Shown piece by piece: positions 35,534 to 44,416 of a DNA stretch of 64,000 nucleotides. The position numbers and the translations under genes are program-made. Position 1 is the first letter of the stretch. Each line of letters starts with the position of its first letter. This DNA comes from Candidatus Saccharicenans sp. (GTDB taxonomy: Bacteria; Acidobacteriota; Aminicenantia; Aminicenantales; Saccharicenantaceae), in contig JASEIU010000005.1 of NCBI GenBank assembly GCA_030017715.1, positions 176,769 through 240,768 on the forward strand. Direction: 5' to 3'. Under the pieces are notes generated by a model. It was not told the DNA's origin. It saw nothing but the letters and a program-made list of their open reading frames with translations, and ran no database searches.

Positions 35534-38500
35534 TCATAAATTAAAAAGCTTTAAGATTTTATCCATGAATTCCTGAGGGGCTTTCTCAGCAGCGGCTGCC
35601 AGACGGCCGGTCTGCCCGCTCTTCTTGAGAGCCAGCTGATAAAAATAAGCGTACGGTCCGGCCGGAAATTTCTGACTGTAATCGATTATAGTCTGATACT
35701 TTTTTCCGGCTTCCTCCTTGCGCCCGAGCTTCTCCAGACAGAGACCTTCAAGAAAATCCTGAATTCTCTGGTCGGGGTCGAAAGGCCGTCCGGTTCCCAG
35801 AGCCTCAGGATATTCTCTGGAGCGGGCAATTTCTTTCAGGGCTTGGTCCCAGTTTCTTCCCAGCATTAGGTCCAGGGCTAAATGCAGATGGACTCGGACA
35901 AAAAGCTGATGAACCTCGCTGGCTCCCTCATAGGGAAGAACCTGCATCCTGTCGAGCAGCTCAGCCGCCTGTCGGTATCGGGAGCCGGCCAGCAGGGCTT
36001 TAACCGCATCCGATTGAAGATAGACGTTGTCCGGGAATTTTTCCAGAGCTGCCTGCGAGTTGGCCAGGGCTCTGTCGACGTAACCGCGGGCCAGCTCGTG
36101 ACTGATCAGGTGGTGCCAGGTTCTCCAGGCTTCAGGGGCCAGGGATCTGGCTTTCTTAAAATCCTCATAGGCCGCGTTCGGATTGTCAGAATTAAGATAA
36201 GCCCGGGCGATAAAGACCGGATAGTAATCGGCCCGGTCCAGACCGGCCAAAAGCTCGCCGGCTTCGGTCAGCCTTCCTTTGTGCCGGTATATTAAGCCGA
36301 GGAAGTAGCGGAATTTCCAGCTTTCAGGCCTCTGGCTGATAGCCCATTGAAAAACCGGGATTGATTCTTCCCGGAAAGGGAAGACCAGCCAGGGAGAAGA
36401 CTCGGCCGCTCTGTTCAGAAAGGCCAGGCTTTTTTCCCGGTCGAGGTCTCTGTAGATAAAGGCCTGCCAGGCCAGGAGCTCCGGATTTGGTGGAGCCAGG
36501 GCGAGCAACTCGGCCGACTGCTCCGCCTGGGCGGTTCTCCAGTAGTAAAGAGCCAGTTCCAGGTAGGTTTCGGACGGGAATTCGTTGCGGATCATATTCC
36601 AGAAATTTTCAGGATTTTGTCTGGCCGGATGAAGAAGATAGAGTTCATATCGGGCCAGGTGATTGAGAGGGTCAATAGACAGAATCCGGCGACAGGTGTC
36701 CGCCGCGTCCTTATTTTTGCCCTGAAGTCTGAGAACTGAAGCCAGAAGTTCATAAGGCAGGGGATTGTTCTGGTCCCTGTCTGAAGCCCGACGGGCAAAT
36801 TCTTCTGCCTGGAAGTAATCCTTATCGGCCAGGGCAATTTCCGCCAGTTGGAGATAGGCCGGCACCGCCAGTTCCGGGGAACGAGCCGCCCAGCCCAGAG
36901 TTTCCCTGGCGTCGCTCAGGCGGTTTAGTTGTCGGGCAGCCAGGCCGTAAAGGTAATTGGATTCCGGGTCATACATGGAAATTTCCAGTCCGCGCCGGGC
37001 GTAATTCAGGGCAGTCTGGAGCTCTCCCCGGCGCAGATAAAGCTCGGCCAGCCTGTTCAGCGCCCGCAGGTGACCCGGTTCTTTCTTAATAACTTCAAGG
37101 TATTTCTCCAGAGCAAGGCTGTAATCTCTTTCGTTTTCCAGCTTCTGTCCGGAAAGATAAAGAGCTTCAGCGGAATCTCCAGATGGCTGGCGGAACATAA
37201 AGGGACGATGAAGTTCTTTATCCTTGGCCGCCTGATGGATTGTTTTTTGTCCGAGAGAGATGGTCAATTCTTCGATGTCGGAAACGCCTTCTAAGCTGAC
37301 TTTCATTTTTTGAGCCGGCCTGAGGTTTACCGGGCCGCGAAATATTTCGCGCCCGCCTTTTTTAACTGCCAGTGTTTCCCTGATTTCTTCCAGAGCATAG
37401 AGTCCAAGTTCCAGGCCGTCTTCCTCTGGGTTGAGGCTTATGGCCGCGGCCGGGCTGGCTCCGGCCAGCGGGCCGATGCCGCTGTAGGGAAACCAGATTT
37501 CCTTCCAGGCGTCGGAAACGGCCGGAAAGAAAGCTCCATGGTCGGACTGATTCAAGAGCCGGCCGGCCTGGGGCTCGGTGTACTGGCCGTCGGCATCAGT
37601 CAGCAAGTCCACCCAGATTTCGCCCGCCCGGCTCAATTCCCAGATCCAGACCTTTTTGCCGGGCATATCCAGGTAGTTAGCTTGATGGCCGAATCCAAAA
37701 TCGGAATTTTCGTAATAACCGCCATAAAAATGGTCATATGTTCCGACTACAAAGTAACTCTTGGAGCCGCCGAAGTCGTTGTTTCTGTACCAGGACAGAT
37801 CCCGTCCCTGATTGTCTATCGGCCAGGGTTCCAGGGGGCTCGAATAATCATGCCCTATCTGGTATCTTCCAGGGAAGAGGTATTGCAGGTCGGAAGAAGC
37901 CGGAACGGCAGCGCACATCCAGGCATAGTAGGACTGGCGATAAGGGCCCGGATTTGTCCAGCGGGCGCTGGTTTCGAAATAAGCCCGGTCGACAGGCAGA
38001 ATTACGCTAACCTGCCAGCGAGTCCGGGAGGGCCAGTCATAGTTGCCGACGGTGCAGACCAGACTGCCGTCAGGTTTCTTTTCAACATAATAATCAACCG
38101 GAGCGGCCGTGGAAGGGGCGTGGCCGATGATTCCGAAGTTGAATTCTATTCCGCCTGAGGTCCAGGGACCGCGCAGGGCAATCTCCCTGAACTTCAGCAC
38201 CCGATTGGTATACAGGAAATCTTTTCCGGTCTGGCGGTCAAAAGCACCCCATACCTTCCCGCCCACCTCGGGCAGAATTGAGACCTCAAGGTATTTGTTT
38301 TTGAGTCTGACCACCGTCCAGTCCTGAGGCCTGGGGTCCCGGCTGAAGCCGCTAAAAACAAAATAGGGATAAATTCTGGAACCTGAACCCCAGATGGAGG
38401 AACGGGCAAAGACGGGGATGGGGTCGGGGTCAAAGAAGGGATAGGTGGTGATGGTTTCTTTTTTTACCGAGAAAGACGCCTGCCGGCCGGGGTCACATCC

Positions 38501-38575
38501 GGTCAGCAGTAAACTCATGAGAATTAAAAAAATAAAACAGGCTGTTCTGATTCCAGGCAATTTTCTTATCTTCAT
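35534..38575 (-). CDS. DUF5107 and TPR-repeat lipoprotein
   Basis: A 1013-residue protein. A signal peptide ending LLLTGCDPG puts a lipidation Cys at 27. Residues about 70-400 match the DUF5107 beta-rich domain (LEVSILPEVGGKVWGAFDR, GGIEFNFGIIGHAPST, YYAWMCAAVP), whose function is unknown but which resembles galactose-mutarotase-like sugar-binding folds. From about 480 to the end, tetratricopeptide repeats occur (ALEKYLEVIKKEPGHLRALN, ALNYARRGLEISMYDPESNY and many more), a protein-interaction scaffold. The same pairing is seen in other heterotrophic bacteria. It may be a carbohydrate-linked surface protein (inference). A GGAG site precedes the ATG. Confidence 0.85.
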   Translation of the reverse strand: MKIRKLPGIRTACFIFLILMSLLLTGCDPGRQASFSVKKETITTYPFFDPDPIPVFARSSIWGSGSRIYPYFVFSGFSRDPRPQDWTVVRLKNKYLEVSILPEVGGKVWGAFDRQTGKDFLYTNRVLKFREIALRGPWTSGGIEFNFGIIGHAPSTAAPVDYYVEKKPDGSLVCTVGNYDWPSRTRWQVSVILPVDRAYFETSARWTNPGPYRQSYYAWMCAAVPASSDLQYLFPGRYQIGHDYSSPLEPWPIDNQGRDLSWYRNNDFGGSKSYFVVGTYDHFYGGYYENSDFGFGHQANYLDMPGKKVWIWELSRAGEIWVDLLTDADGQYTEPQAGRLLNQSDHGAFFPAVSDAWKEIWFPYSGIGPLAGASPAAAISLNPEEDGLELGLYALEEIRETLAVKKGGREIFRGPVNLRPAQKMKVSLEGVSDIEELTISLGQKTIHQAAKDKELHRPFMFRQPSGDSAEALYLSGQKLENERDYSLALEKYLEVIKKEPGHLRALNRLAELYLRRGELQTALNYARRGLEISMYDPESNYLYGLAARQLNRLSDARETLGWAARSPELAVPAYLQLAEIALADKDYFQAEEFARRASDRDQNNPLPYELLASVLRLQGKNKDAADTCRRILSIDPLNHLARYELYLLHPARQNPENFWNMIRNEFPSETYLELALYYWRTAQAEQSAELLALAPPNPELLAWQAFIYRDLDREKSLAFLNRAAESSPWLVFPFREESIPVFQWAISQRPESWKFRYFLGLIYRHKGRLTEAGELLAGLDRADYYPVFIARAYLNSDNPNAAYEDFKKARSLAPEAWRTWHHLISHELARGYVDRALANSQAALEKFPDNVYLQSDAVKALLAGSRYRQAAELLDRMQVLPYEGASEVHQLFVRVHLHLALDLMLGRNWDQALKEIARSREYPEALGTGRPFDPDQRIQDFLEGLCLEKLGRKEEAGKKYQTIIDYSQKFPAGPYAYFYQLALKKSGQTGRLAAAAEKAPQEFMDKILKLFNL

Positions 38576-38666
38576 GTTATGTCTCCGGAAAATCGGCCGA
38601 TTCGGCCGGGAAAGCCGGTAAAAGTATCTCGGCCGTATCCAAGGTCGGCAATTTTATGATTGAAAT

Positions 38667-39590
38667 CTATTTTCTATCCTTTAATTCCTGGTAAATGATT
38701 TCCACCAGCGGCGGCCGCCTGACCTGAGAACCGGCCGGCGGAGGCTGGGGGCCGAAAGCCGCCTTGATGTCTTCAAGGGTTTTGCCCTGGGCCATCATTT
38801 CCCGAACCTTGTTTTCTTTATCTTTAAGGCCGGCAATCAATTCGGCCACTTCTTTGCGGCCCGCAGCTTCAGCGTGACCCGACAGAAAAACCTCAATTTC
38901 AGGTCTGTAATCGAGCATCATCTGCAGGGTTTTCAGATAGCCGAAGAAGGTCCCGTTCTTGTGCTTGTGAATCAGCGGGTCGCGACCGTAGAACATCAGG
39001 TCTCCGACTATAGCTGTCCGGCTCTGGGGGATGAAAATTATGGTGTCGCCGCTGGTATGAGCCGGGCCGAAGTTTTTCAGTTCCAGCCGGGTGCCTTCAA
39101 AATCGATGATTTTGCTTTCTTCATAGGTTTCAGTCGGCAGGATGTCTTTCAATTCCGGCATCTGTTCCACCGCCGGAAGCATTTCCTGGTAGGTCTTAAG
39201 GTGGGACAGAATTTTAACTTTTTCCTGAAGCCCTCTCAGGCCGTTAACATGGTCGCCGTCGCTGTGGGTCAGAATAATCAGTCTCAGGGGTAAGGGCGAG
39301 GTTTTCTGGATTTCAGCCAGCATCTCCCTGAACGAATCGGCCGTCATCTTGGCGTCGACCAGAAGATTATGCTTACGGCCGGCGATAAAAAAGCAATTAG
39401 CGCCCGAACCGCCTTTGATAATGTAGATATTGTCTTTCACCTTCTCTATGGAGATGGGAGGGGGAGAAGAAGCCTGCTGGGAAAAATTTATAATCGGCAT
39501 CATAGCCAGACAGATGATCAATACCGTCGACACCATAACCAGCCTGGCCATAAACCTGAAGGTTGAACTATTTAAGATTGAAATTACCAT
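38667..39590 (-). CDS. Exported metallo-beta-lactamase-fold hydrolase
   Basis: A 307-residue MBL-fold protein with an N-terminal hydrophobic segment (about 14-36) predicting export or membrane anchoring. The metal motif is LTHSDGDHVNGL (His109, Asp111, Asp113, His114), in which the second His of HxHxDH is Asp. Downstream ligand candidates are GPAHTSGDTIIF, IVGDLMFYGRDP and LSGHAEA. MBL-fold enzymes hydrolyse esters, thioesters, lactams or phosphodiesters; the specific role is unknown. AAGGAGG precedes the ATG by 4 bp. It is divergent from the GH36-like gene. Confidence 0.88.
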   Translation of the reverse strand: MVISILNSSTFRFMARLVMVSTVLIICLAMMPIINFSQQASSPPPISIEKVKDNIYIIKGGSGANCFFIAGRKHNLLVDAKMTADSFREMLAEIQKTSPLPLRLIILTHSDGDHVNGLRGLQEKVKILSHLKTYQEMLPAVEQMPELKDILPTETYEESKIIDFEGTRLELKNFGPAHTSGDTIIFIPQSRTAIVGDLMFYGRDPLIHKHKNGTFFGYLKTLQMMLDYRPEIEVFLSGHAEAAGRKEVAELIAGLKDKENKVREMMAQGKTLEDIKAAFGPQPPPAGSQVRRPPLVEIIYQELKDRK

Positions 39591-39618
39591 GGGGCCTCCT
39601 TCATTGTTATTTATAAAT

Positions 39619-39627
39619 TTTATACCA
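39619..39627 (-). promoter_or_regulatory. Extended -10 promoter of the MBL-fold gene
   Basis: On the minus strand TGGTATAAA (TGn plus TATAAA) is 28 bp before the ATG at 39590; the -35 is weak. Confidence 0.4.
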
Positions 39628-39651
39628 CAGGCTAAATAAAAATAACACCCT

Positions 39652-39678
39652 GGCCTCTGGGCGCGACACTCAGAGGCC
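39652..39678. repeat. Perfect 8-bp inverted repeat in a divergent promoter region
   Basis: GGCCTCTG (39652-39659) and CAGAGGCC (39671-39678) flank an 11 bp loop, between the MBL promoter and the GH36 promoter. It is not followed by a T tract, so an operator or transcript structure is more likely than a terminator. Confidence 0.35.
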
Positions 39679-39773
39679 GGTGGATTCGGTCAGATGTCTT
39701 TTGAGGCGGCAGCTCCGAAGCCCGAATAAGAAGAAAATAAGGACGTTAAATCTGATATAGTTGTCAGGCCAAA

Positions 39774-39803
39774 TTGACACTTACGGCACAGGTGTTTTAT
39801 TAT
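39774..39803 (+). promoter_or_regulatory. Promoter of the GH36-like gene
   Basis: A perfect TTGACA (39774-39779), 18 bp and TATTAT (39798-39803), giving a leader of about 66 bases with an AAGGAAG site near the ATG. Confidence 0.6.
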
Positions 39804-39876
39804 GGGCAGGAATTTTTGTCGGGCGGATTAGCAACAGCGCCGCCAACAAAATTTTGGCTGAAAAAGGAAGCCTGAA

Positions 39877-42039
39877 ATGAAACCAACCGTTTTTGCCCCC
39901 GTGTCCGTGGCCAGTGTCCGCCGCCGGCTTTTTCCCGGGTCCGGAAAATTACACCTGGCCTGGCTGATTTCAGTTTTTTGCTGGCTGTTTCCGTCCTGCG
40001 GCCGGATTTCTGAAACCGATAAACCTCACCATGCCCGGCCGGAAATTAAAATAAGCGGTCAACAGGTCATAATTGAATACAGAGGAGAACCTGTGTTTTC
40101 CGGGCAGGTGATGGTTGACGGCGGAACGTTTTCCGTCACCAGGAATATTTTCCAGAACGGAAATAGACTGACCGGAGTGCTGGCCCTGACTGCCGGCCGG
40201 GGCAGCAAACTGACTTTAAGCGGGCAGGTCACAGCTTCGGCCGAATCCTTTCCCTGCGAGGCAGACCGGAATCCTTCCGGGCCGATGATGGTCAGGCATG
40301 TTTCGGGCCTGAGCCGCAGCCGGCTGAATCGGGCGGTATATGATCGCCAGACTGATTGGGCGCTTTCGGTGGATGCCGGCCCGTCGGTGCGAATTTCTCC
40401 GGAAGTGGAAAAGGCTGATAGGTCAGTTTACAGACTGGAAGCTTCCGGAGCGGAAATCATCCTCAGGTTCAAACCCGCCTTTTACCGTGAGCATCGCGGC
40501 CTAAAATATTTTGAGCCCTGGACATACCGACTGAAACCAGATTCGATAGCCGGCTGGATTTCCTGGTTTGCTTTCTATGACCGGGTGACCGAGGCTGACA
40601 TCATAGAGACGGCCGATACCATAGCCGAAAAGCTCCTGCCTTTCGGTTATAATATCTTGCAAATTGATGACGGTTATCAGAGAGGCGAAGGCAAGCCCGA
40701 ACTCTGGCTTCAGGCCAACGACAAGTTTCCCCGGGGGCTTCCCTTCCTGGCCTCATACCTCAAAAGCAAAGGTCTGGTGCCGGGTATCTGGACCAACGTG
40801 GCCTTCAAACAGGAAGATTTCGTCCGCGCTCACCAGGACTGGTTTGTCGGCCAAGACTCCGGCCGGCCCGGCCGCGGTAACTGGGTTGAATACAGTCTCG
40901 ACGGATCCGTCAGAGAAGCCCTGGAGGCTGTGGTCCGTCCGATCTATCGCGGTCTGAAGAACCAGGGCTGGGAATATTTCAAAGTGGATGCCCTGCGCCA
41001 TCTGCGATATGAGGGCTACAACGCCCACAGCCGGCATTTCAGTCGAAAAAAGGTTAAGGTGGAGACGGCCTTTAGAAACTATGTTGAAGCCATAAGAGAA
41101 GAGATCGGGCCAGAATCTTACCTCCTTGGCTGCTGGGGGATCAGGCCGGAGCTGGTTGGCCTGCTGGACGGCTGCCGGATAGGAACCGACGGATTTTCTT
41201 ACGCCGGTCTGGCTCAATTCAATTCCTGGAATAACGTGGTCTGGCGCAACGACCCCGACCACATCCAGCTTGACGAGGAAAGATATAGGTCGCTCCTGGT
41301 CACTTCGCTGACCGGCTCCATTTTGCTCCTTACGGATAAGCCTGCAGTCTATCACACTCCGGCCGTCGAACCGGCCAGGAGAGCCGCGCCTGTTCTCTGG
41401 ACTGTGCCCGGACAGATCTTTGATGTTGACCCTTCGCGTTCCGATTTGCTCGACCGGGTGGAGGAGGAAGTCAGCGGTTCCGGGCCCAGACCATTTGATG
41501 CCGGACTGAGCCCGTCCTGCGACCTGTGGTTACTGGAAATAGTCCGTCCTTTTGAAACCTGGCTGGTTCTGGGCAGGACAGGGGATAGGGAAAAGACGGT
41601 CAGTTTCTCCGACCTGGGGCTTGACGATCAGAAAGAGTATCTTGTTTTTGAATTCTGGTCAAAAAAGGTGGTCGGGAGTTTCAACCGGGGTTTTGAACCG
41701 GGCCTGCCGGACCCGATTTACCGCTCCCAGTGTTTCATAATCCGGGAAAGACTGAGCCGGCCTCAACTGCTGGCCACCAGCCGGCATCTGACCGGCGGGG
41801 GGCCTGATCTGCTTGATATGAGCTGGGAAGACGGTTACTTATCGGGAAAAAGCCTGTTAACCGCCGGGGATCCTTATGATTTCTATATCTATCTTCCCTC
41901 TGGATGGGACCTGGATAAAATCATGGTGGACGGGGTTCAGCCCGAAAGCACAAGGAAAGAGGGACCGCTTCGAATAATAACCCTTAAATCAGAAGCCGGT
42001 ATGCAGGTCGACTGGAAAATTAAGTTCTCCAGAACCTAA
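39877..42039 (+). CDS. GH36-like alpha-galactosidase, probable lipoprotein
   Basis: A 720-residue glycosidase of the melibiase/GH36 clan. A signal peptide ends FPSCGR, suggesting lipidation at Cys41, so it likely acts in the periplasm or on the cell surface. The TIM barrel includes ILQIDDGYQ, GLVPGIWTNVAF and EYFKVDALRHL with nucleophile Asp371; GCRIGTDGF carries the candidate acid/base Asp438. The N-terminal beta domain and C-terminal beta-sandwich match GH36 size. It would release alpha-linked galactose or a related sugar. It is transcribed alone and ends beside the convergent sucD. Confidence 0.8.
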   Translation: MKPTVFAPVSVASVRRRLFPGSGKLHLAWLISVFCWLFPSCGRISETDKPHHARPEIKISGQQVIIEYRGEPVFSGQVMVDGGTFSVTRNIFQNGNRLTGVLALTAGRGSKLTLSGQVTASAESFPCEADRNPSGPMMVRHVSGLSRSRLNRAVYDRQTDWALSVDAGPSVRISPEVEKADRSVYRLEASGAEIILRFKPAFYREHRGLKYFEPWTYRLKPDSIAGWISWFAFYDRVTEADIIETADTIAEKLLPFGYNILQIDDGYQRGEGKPELWLQANDKFPRGLPFLASYLKSKGLVPGIWTNVAFKQEDFVRAHQDWFVGQDSGRPGRGNWVEYSLDGSVREALEAVVRPIYRGLKNQGWEYFKVDALRHLRYEGYNAHSRHFSRKKVKVETAFRNYVEAIREEIGPESYLLGCWGIRPELVGLLDGCRIGTDGFSYAGLAQFNSWNNVVWRNDPDHIQLDEERYRSLLVTSLTGSILLLTDKPAVYHTPAVEPARRAAPVLWTVPGQIFDVDPSRSDLLDRVEEEVSGSGPRPFDAGLSPSCDLWLLEIVRPFETWLVLGRTGDREKTVSFSDLGLDDQKEYLVFEFWSKKVVGSFNRGFEPGLPDPIYRSQCFIIRERLSRPQLLATSRHLTGGGPDLLDMSWEDGYLSGKSLLTAGDPYDFYIYLPSGWDLDKIMVDGVQPESTRKEGPLRIITLKSEAGMQVDWKIKFSRT

Positions 42040-42123
42040 CAGCTCTTCCTGACGGTAATAATGCTGCCCGCGACTTCCTCCGGGGTTGGTCTGAATCCCT
42101 GAATTTCCCGGCCGGTGAGTTTA

Positions 42124-43005
42124 TCAATTTTTTACAGACAGGACTTCTGCGGTTATTAGACCAATTCGGGCCGGGTTATCAATTATTTTGACTCCGGCTG
42201 CTTTGAGGCGTTCGATTTTTTCTCCGGCCGATCCCTGTCCGCCCTCGATGATAGCTCCGGCATGGCCGAGGCGTTTTCCGGCGGGAGCTGTGATTCCGGC
42301 TATATAGGCCAGAACCGGTTTAGGGTAGGATGAGGTTTTAAGATAGTCCGCCGCTTCTTCCTCGGCACTGCCGCCTATTTCTCCAATCAAGACCACAGCT
42401 TCCGTCTGTGAGTCGTTCCTGAAGAGCTCGAGAAGCTCGGCAAATTTCAGCCCGGTAATCGGGTCGCCGCCTATGCCGATAGCCGTGCTCTGACCGAGCC
42501 CGACCGCTGTCAGCTGCTGAACTGCTTCATAGGTCAGGGTGCCGGAGCGGGAAATAATGCCGACCGGGCCGGGTCTGTGGATGTGGCCGGGCATGATGCC
42601 AACCTTGCTCTGACCCGGAGAAATCAGGCCCGGGGTATTGGGCCCGATAAGGCTGGCCTGGTACCTTTTGAGCCAGCTCTTAACCCTGAGCATGTCCAGA
42701 ACCGGAATTCCTTCGGTGATGCAGACGATAAGTTTGAGGCCTGCTTCGGCCGCCTCCATTATGGCTTCGGCTCCGACCAGGGGCGGGACAAAGATTATTG
42801 AAACATCCGGTTCTTCCGATTTAACGGCTTCTTCAACAGTATTATAAACGGGCAGCCCGAGATGCCGCTGGCCGCCTTTTCCCGGGGTGACACCGGCCAC
42901 CAGCCTGGTCCCGTATTCCAGCATCTTCCCGGCATGGAAGGTGGCTTCTTTTCCGGTCAGCCCCTGAACCAGGATTCTTGACTGGCTGTCAATCAGGATG
43001 CTCAT
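42124..43005 (-). CDS. sucD: Succinyl-CoA synthetase alpha subunit
   Basis: A 293-residue ADP-forming succinate-CoA ligase alpha subunit (typical about 290). It starts [39 protein letters not shown] and SRSGTLTYE are CoA-binding blocks. The phosphorylated His is in [19 protein letters not shown]. With SucC it makes ATP from succinyl-CoA in the TCA cycle. The start overlaps the sucC stop by 4 bp (ATGA), so the subunits are translationally coupled. The 3' end faces the GH36 gene. Confidence 0.97.
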   Translation of the reverse strand: MSILIDSQSRILVQGLTGKEATFHAGKMLEYGTRLVAGVTPGKGGQRHLGLPVYNTVEEAVKSEEPDVSIIFVPPLVGAEAIMEAAEAGLKLIVCITEGIPVLDMLRVKSWLKRYQASLIGPNTPGLISPGQSKVGIMPGHIHRPGPVGIISRSGTLTYEAVQQLTAVGLGQSTAIGIGGDPITGLKFAELLELFRNDSQTEAVVLIGEIGGSAEEEAADYLKTSSYPKPVLAYIAGITAPAGKRLGHAGAIIEGGQGSAGEKIERLKAAGVKIIDNPARIGLITAEVLSVKN

Positions 43006-44168
43006 ATTCTTACCCCGCTCAATTCAACGGCCAGTCTGGCCGCCCGTTCAAAATCCAGAGCAAAGGTGAAGGGCAGACCGGAGTCTTCCAGGATTTTTCT
43101 GCCCTCAGCCACATTGGTTCCTTCCAGTCTTACGACCACCGGTTTTTTCAGCGACCTGCTGTGAGCAGCTTTAACCACGCCTCTGGCCACCAGGTCGCAG
43201 CGAACTATTCCGCCGAAGATGTTTATCAGGGCCGAGATCACCTGGTCATCAGACAAGAGAATTTCAAAGGCCCTGCTGACGGCCTCTTCGGTGACTCCAC
43301 CCCCGATATCGAGGAAATTGGCCGGCCGGCCTCCGAAATGCTTGACAATATCCATGGTAGCCATAGCCAGTCCGGCGCCGTTGACCAGACAGCCTATCTG
43401 GCCGTCCATCTTGATATAATTCAAGCCATATTTTCGGGCTTCTCTCTCCAGTTCATTTTCCTGGCTTTCGTCCCTGAGCGCTGCCAGCTCCGGATGACGG
43501 GGCAGGCTGCAGTCATCGAACTCCATCCTGGCATCCAGTGCGGTGAGCTTTCCGTCCGCAGTCAGGGCCAGGGGGTTTATCTCCAGGAGTTTGAGGTCGT
43601 GGTCGATGAAAAACCGGGTAAGCTTTTGCAGAAGATGAACAAAATCTCTAACCGAAGATTCTTCAAGTTTCAGGAAATAGGCAAGCCGGCGCGCCTCGAA
43701 GAGTTTCAGCCCTTCATCGGGATAAAACCCAATTTTCTTAACCGATTCGGGGCAGGAAGCGGAAAGCTGTTCGATCTCAATTCCGCCCCGGGAGCTGGCC
43801 AGGACGGCCAGGTTTTCGTTTTTCCGGTCAACGCAGAGCCCGACATAAAATTCTTTTTTCGGCTGAATCGCCTTTTCTACCAGCAGCCGAAACACCGGCA
43901 GGCCCTGCCCCCCGGTTTGAGCCGTCGCCAGGTGCGAACCCAGCAACCCGGCGGCCAGTTTTTGAGCCTCTTCCGGATTATCGGCTCTTAAAATCCCGCC
44001 GGCCTTGCCCCGGCCGCCGGCCAGAACCTGAGCTTTGAGGACGACAGGCGAAGCTAATTCCCGGGCCGCCTGAATAGCTTCAGCCGGGGTGGCCGCCAGC
44101 CGACCTTCCGGAATATTCACATCCAGCCGCCTGAGGAATTCTTTGGCCTGAAATTCATGAATCAGCAT
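43002..44168 (-). CDS. sucC: Succinyl-CoA synthetase beta subunit
   Basis: About 388 residues from the ATG at 44168, the expected SucC length. It begins [15 protein letters not shown], like characterised SucC. An ATP-grasp domain follows, with [17 protein letters not shown] and [10 protein letters not shown], then the C-terminal [18 protein letters not shown] and VRLEGTN blocks. The frame also extends to a TTG at 44192, but the ATG at 44168 has an AAAGGT site 6 bp away. It is the first gene of the sucCD unit, with a promoter at 44201-44230. Confidence 0.96.
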   Translation of the reverse strand: MLIHEFQAKEFLRRLDVNIPEGRLAATPAEAIQAARELASPVVLKAQVLAGGRGKAGGILRADNPEEAQKLAAGLLGSHLATAQTGGQGLPVFRLLVEKAIQPKKEFYVGLCVDRKNENLAVLASSRGGIEIEQLSASCPESVKKIGFYPDEGLKLFEARRLAYFLKLEESSVRDFVHLLQKLTRFFIDHDLKLLEINPLALTADGKLTALDARMEFDDCSLPRHPELAALRDESQENELEREARKYGLNYIKMDGQIGCLVNGAGLAMATMDIVKHFGGRPANFLDIGGGVTEEAVSRAFEILLSDDQVISALINIFGGIVRCDLVARGVVKAAHSRSLKKPVVVRLEGTNVAEGRKILEDSGLPFTFALDFERAARLAVELSGVRI

Positions 44169-44200
44169 TTCGTAACCTTTTATTTGATTCAATCGATAAT

Positions 44201-44230
44201 TTTATAAATTTTCCGGCCGTCAGGCTACAA
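44201..44230 (-). promoter_or_regulatory. Promoter of sucCD
   Basis: On the minus strand TTGTAG (44230-44225), 18 bp and TATAAA (44206-44201), about 33 bp before the sucC ATG. Confidence 0.45.
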
Positions 44231-44360
44231 AAAATTAAAAGGCGGGATTTATAAGAACAGGACTTGTTCTTAAAAACAACCGGAAACCAGAGACAGGCCA
44301 GAACACCCCGGGAGCTGAAACCCGTGAGGCGCGCCGCCCGCAGTCTCCAGAAAAATAAAA

Positions 44361-44393
44361 AAAGGGCGGAGCTCACTGAACTCCGCCCTTTTT
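44361..44393 (-). terminator. Rho-independent terminator after mdh (bidirectional)
   Basis: GGGCGGAG (44364-44371) and CTCCGCCC (44381-44388) form an 8 bp GC-rich stem with a 9 base loop, extended by flanking A/T pairs. On the minus strand the stem is followed by seven T, 24 bp beyond the mdh stop. On the plus strand five T follow. It separates icd-mdh from sucCD. Confidence 0.85.
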
Positions 44394-44416
44394 GGCGATT
44401 AAAAAAATTAACAGCC

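Noticed and set aside
38592..38607. GGCCGA-T-TCGGCC dyad upstream of the DUF5107 gene
   Set aside because: GGCC-rich words are very common in this genome, so a 13-base dyad is not remarkable.
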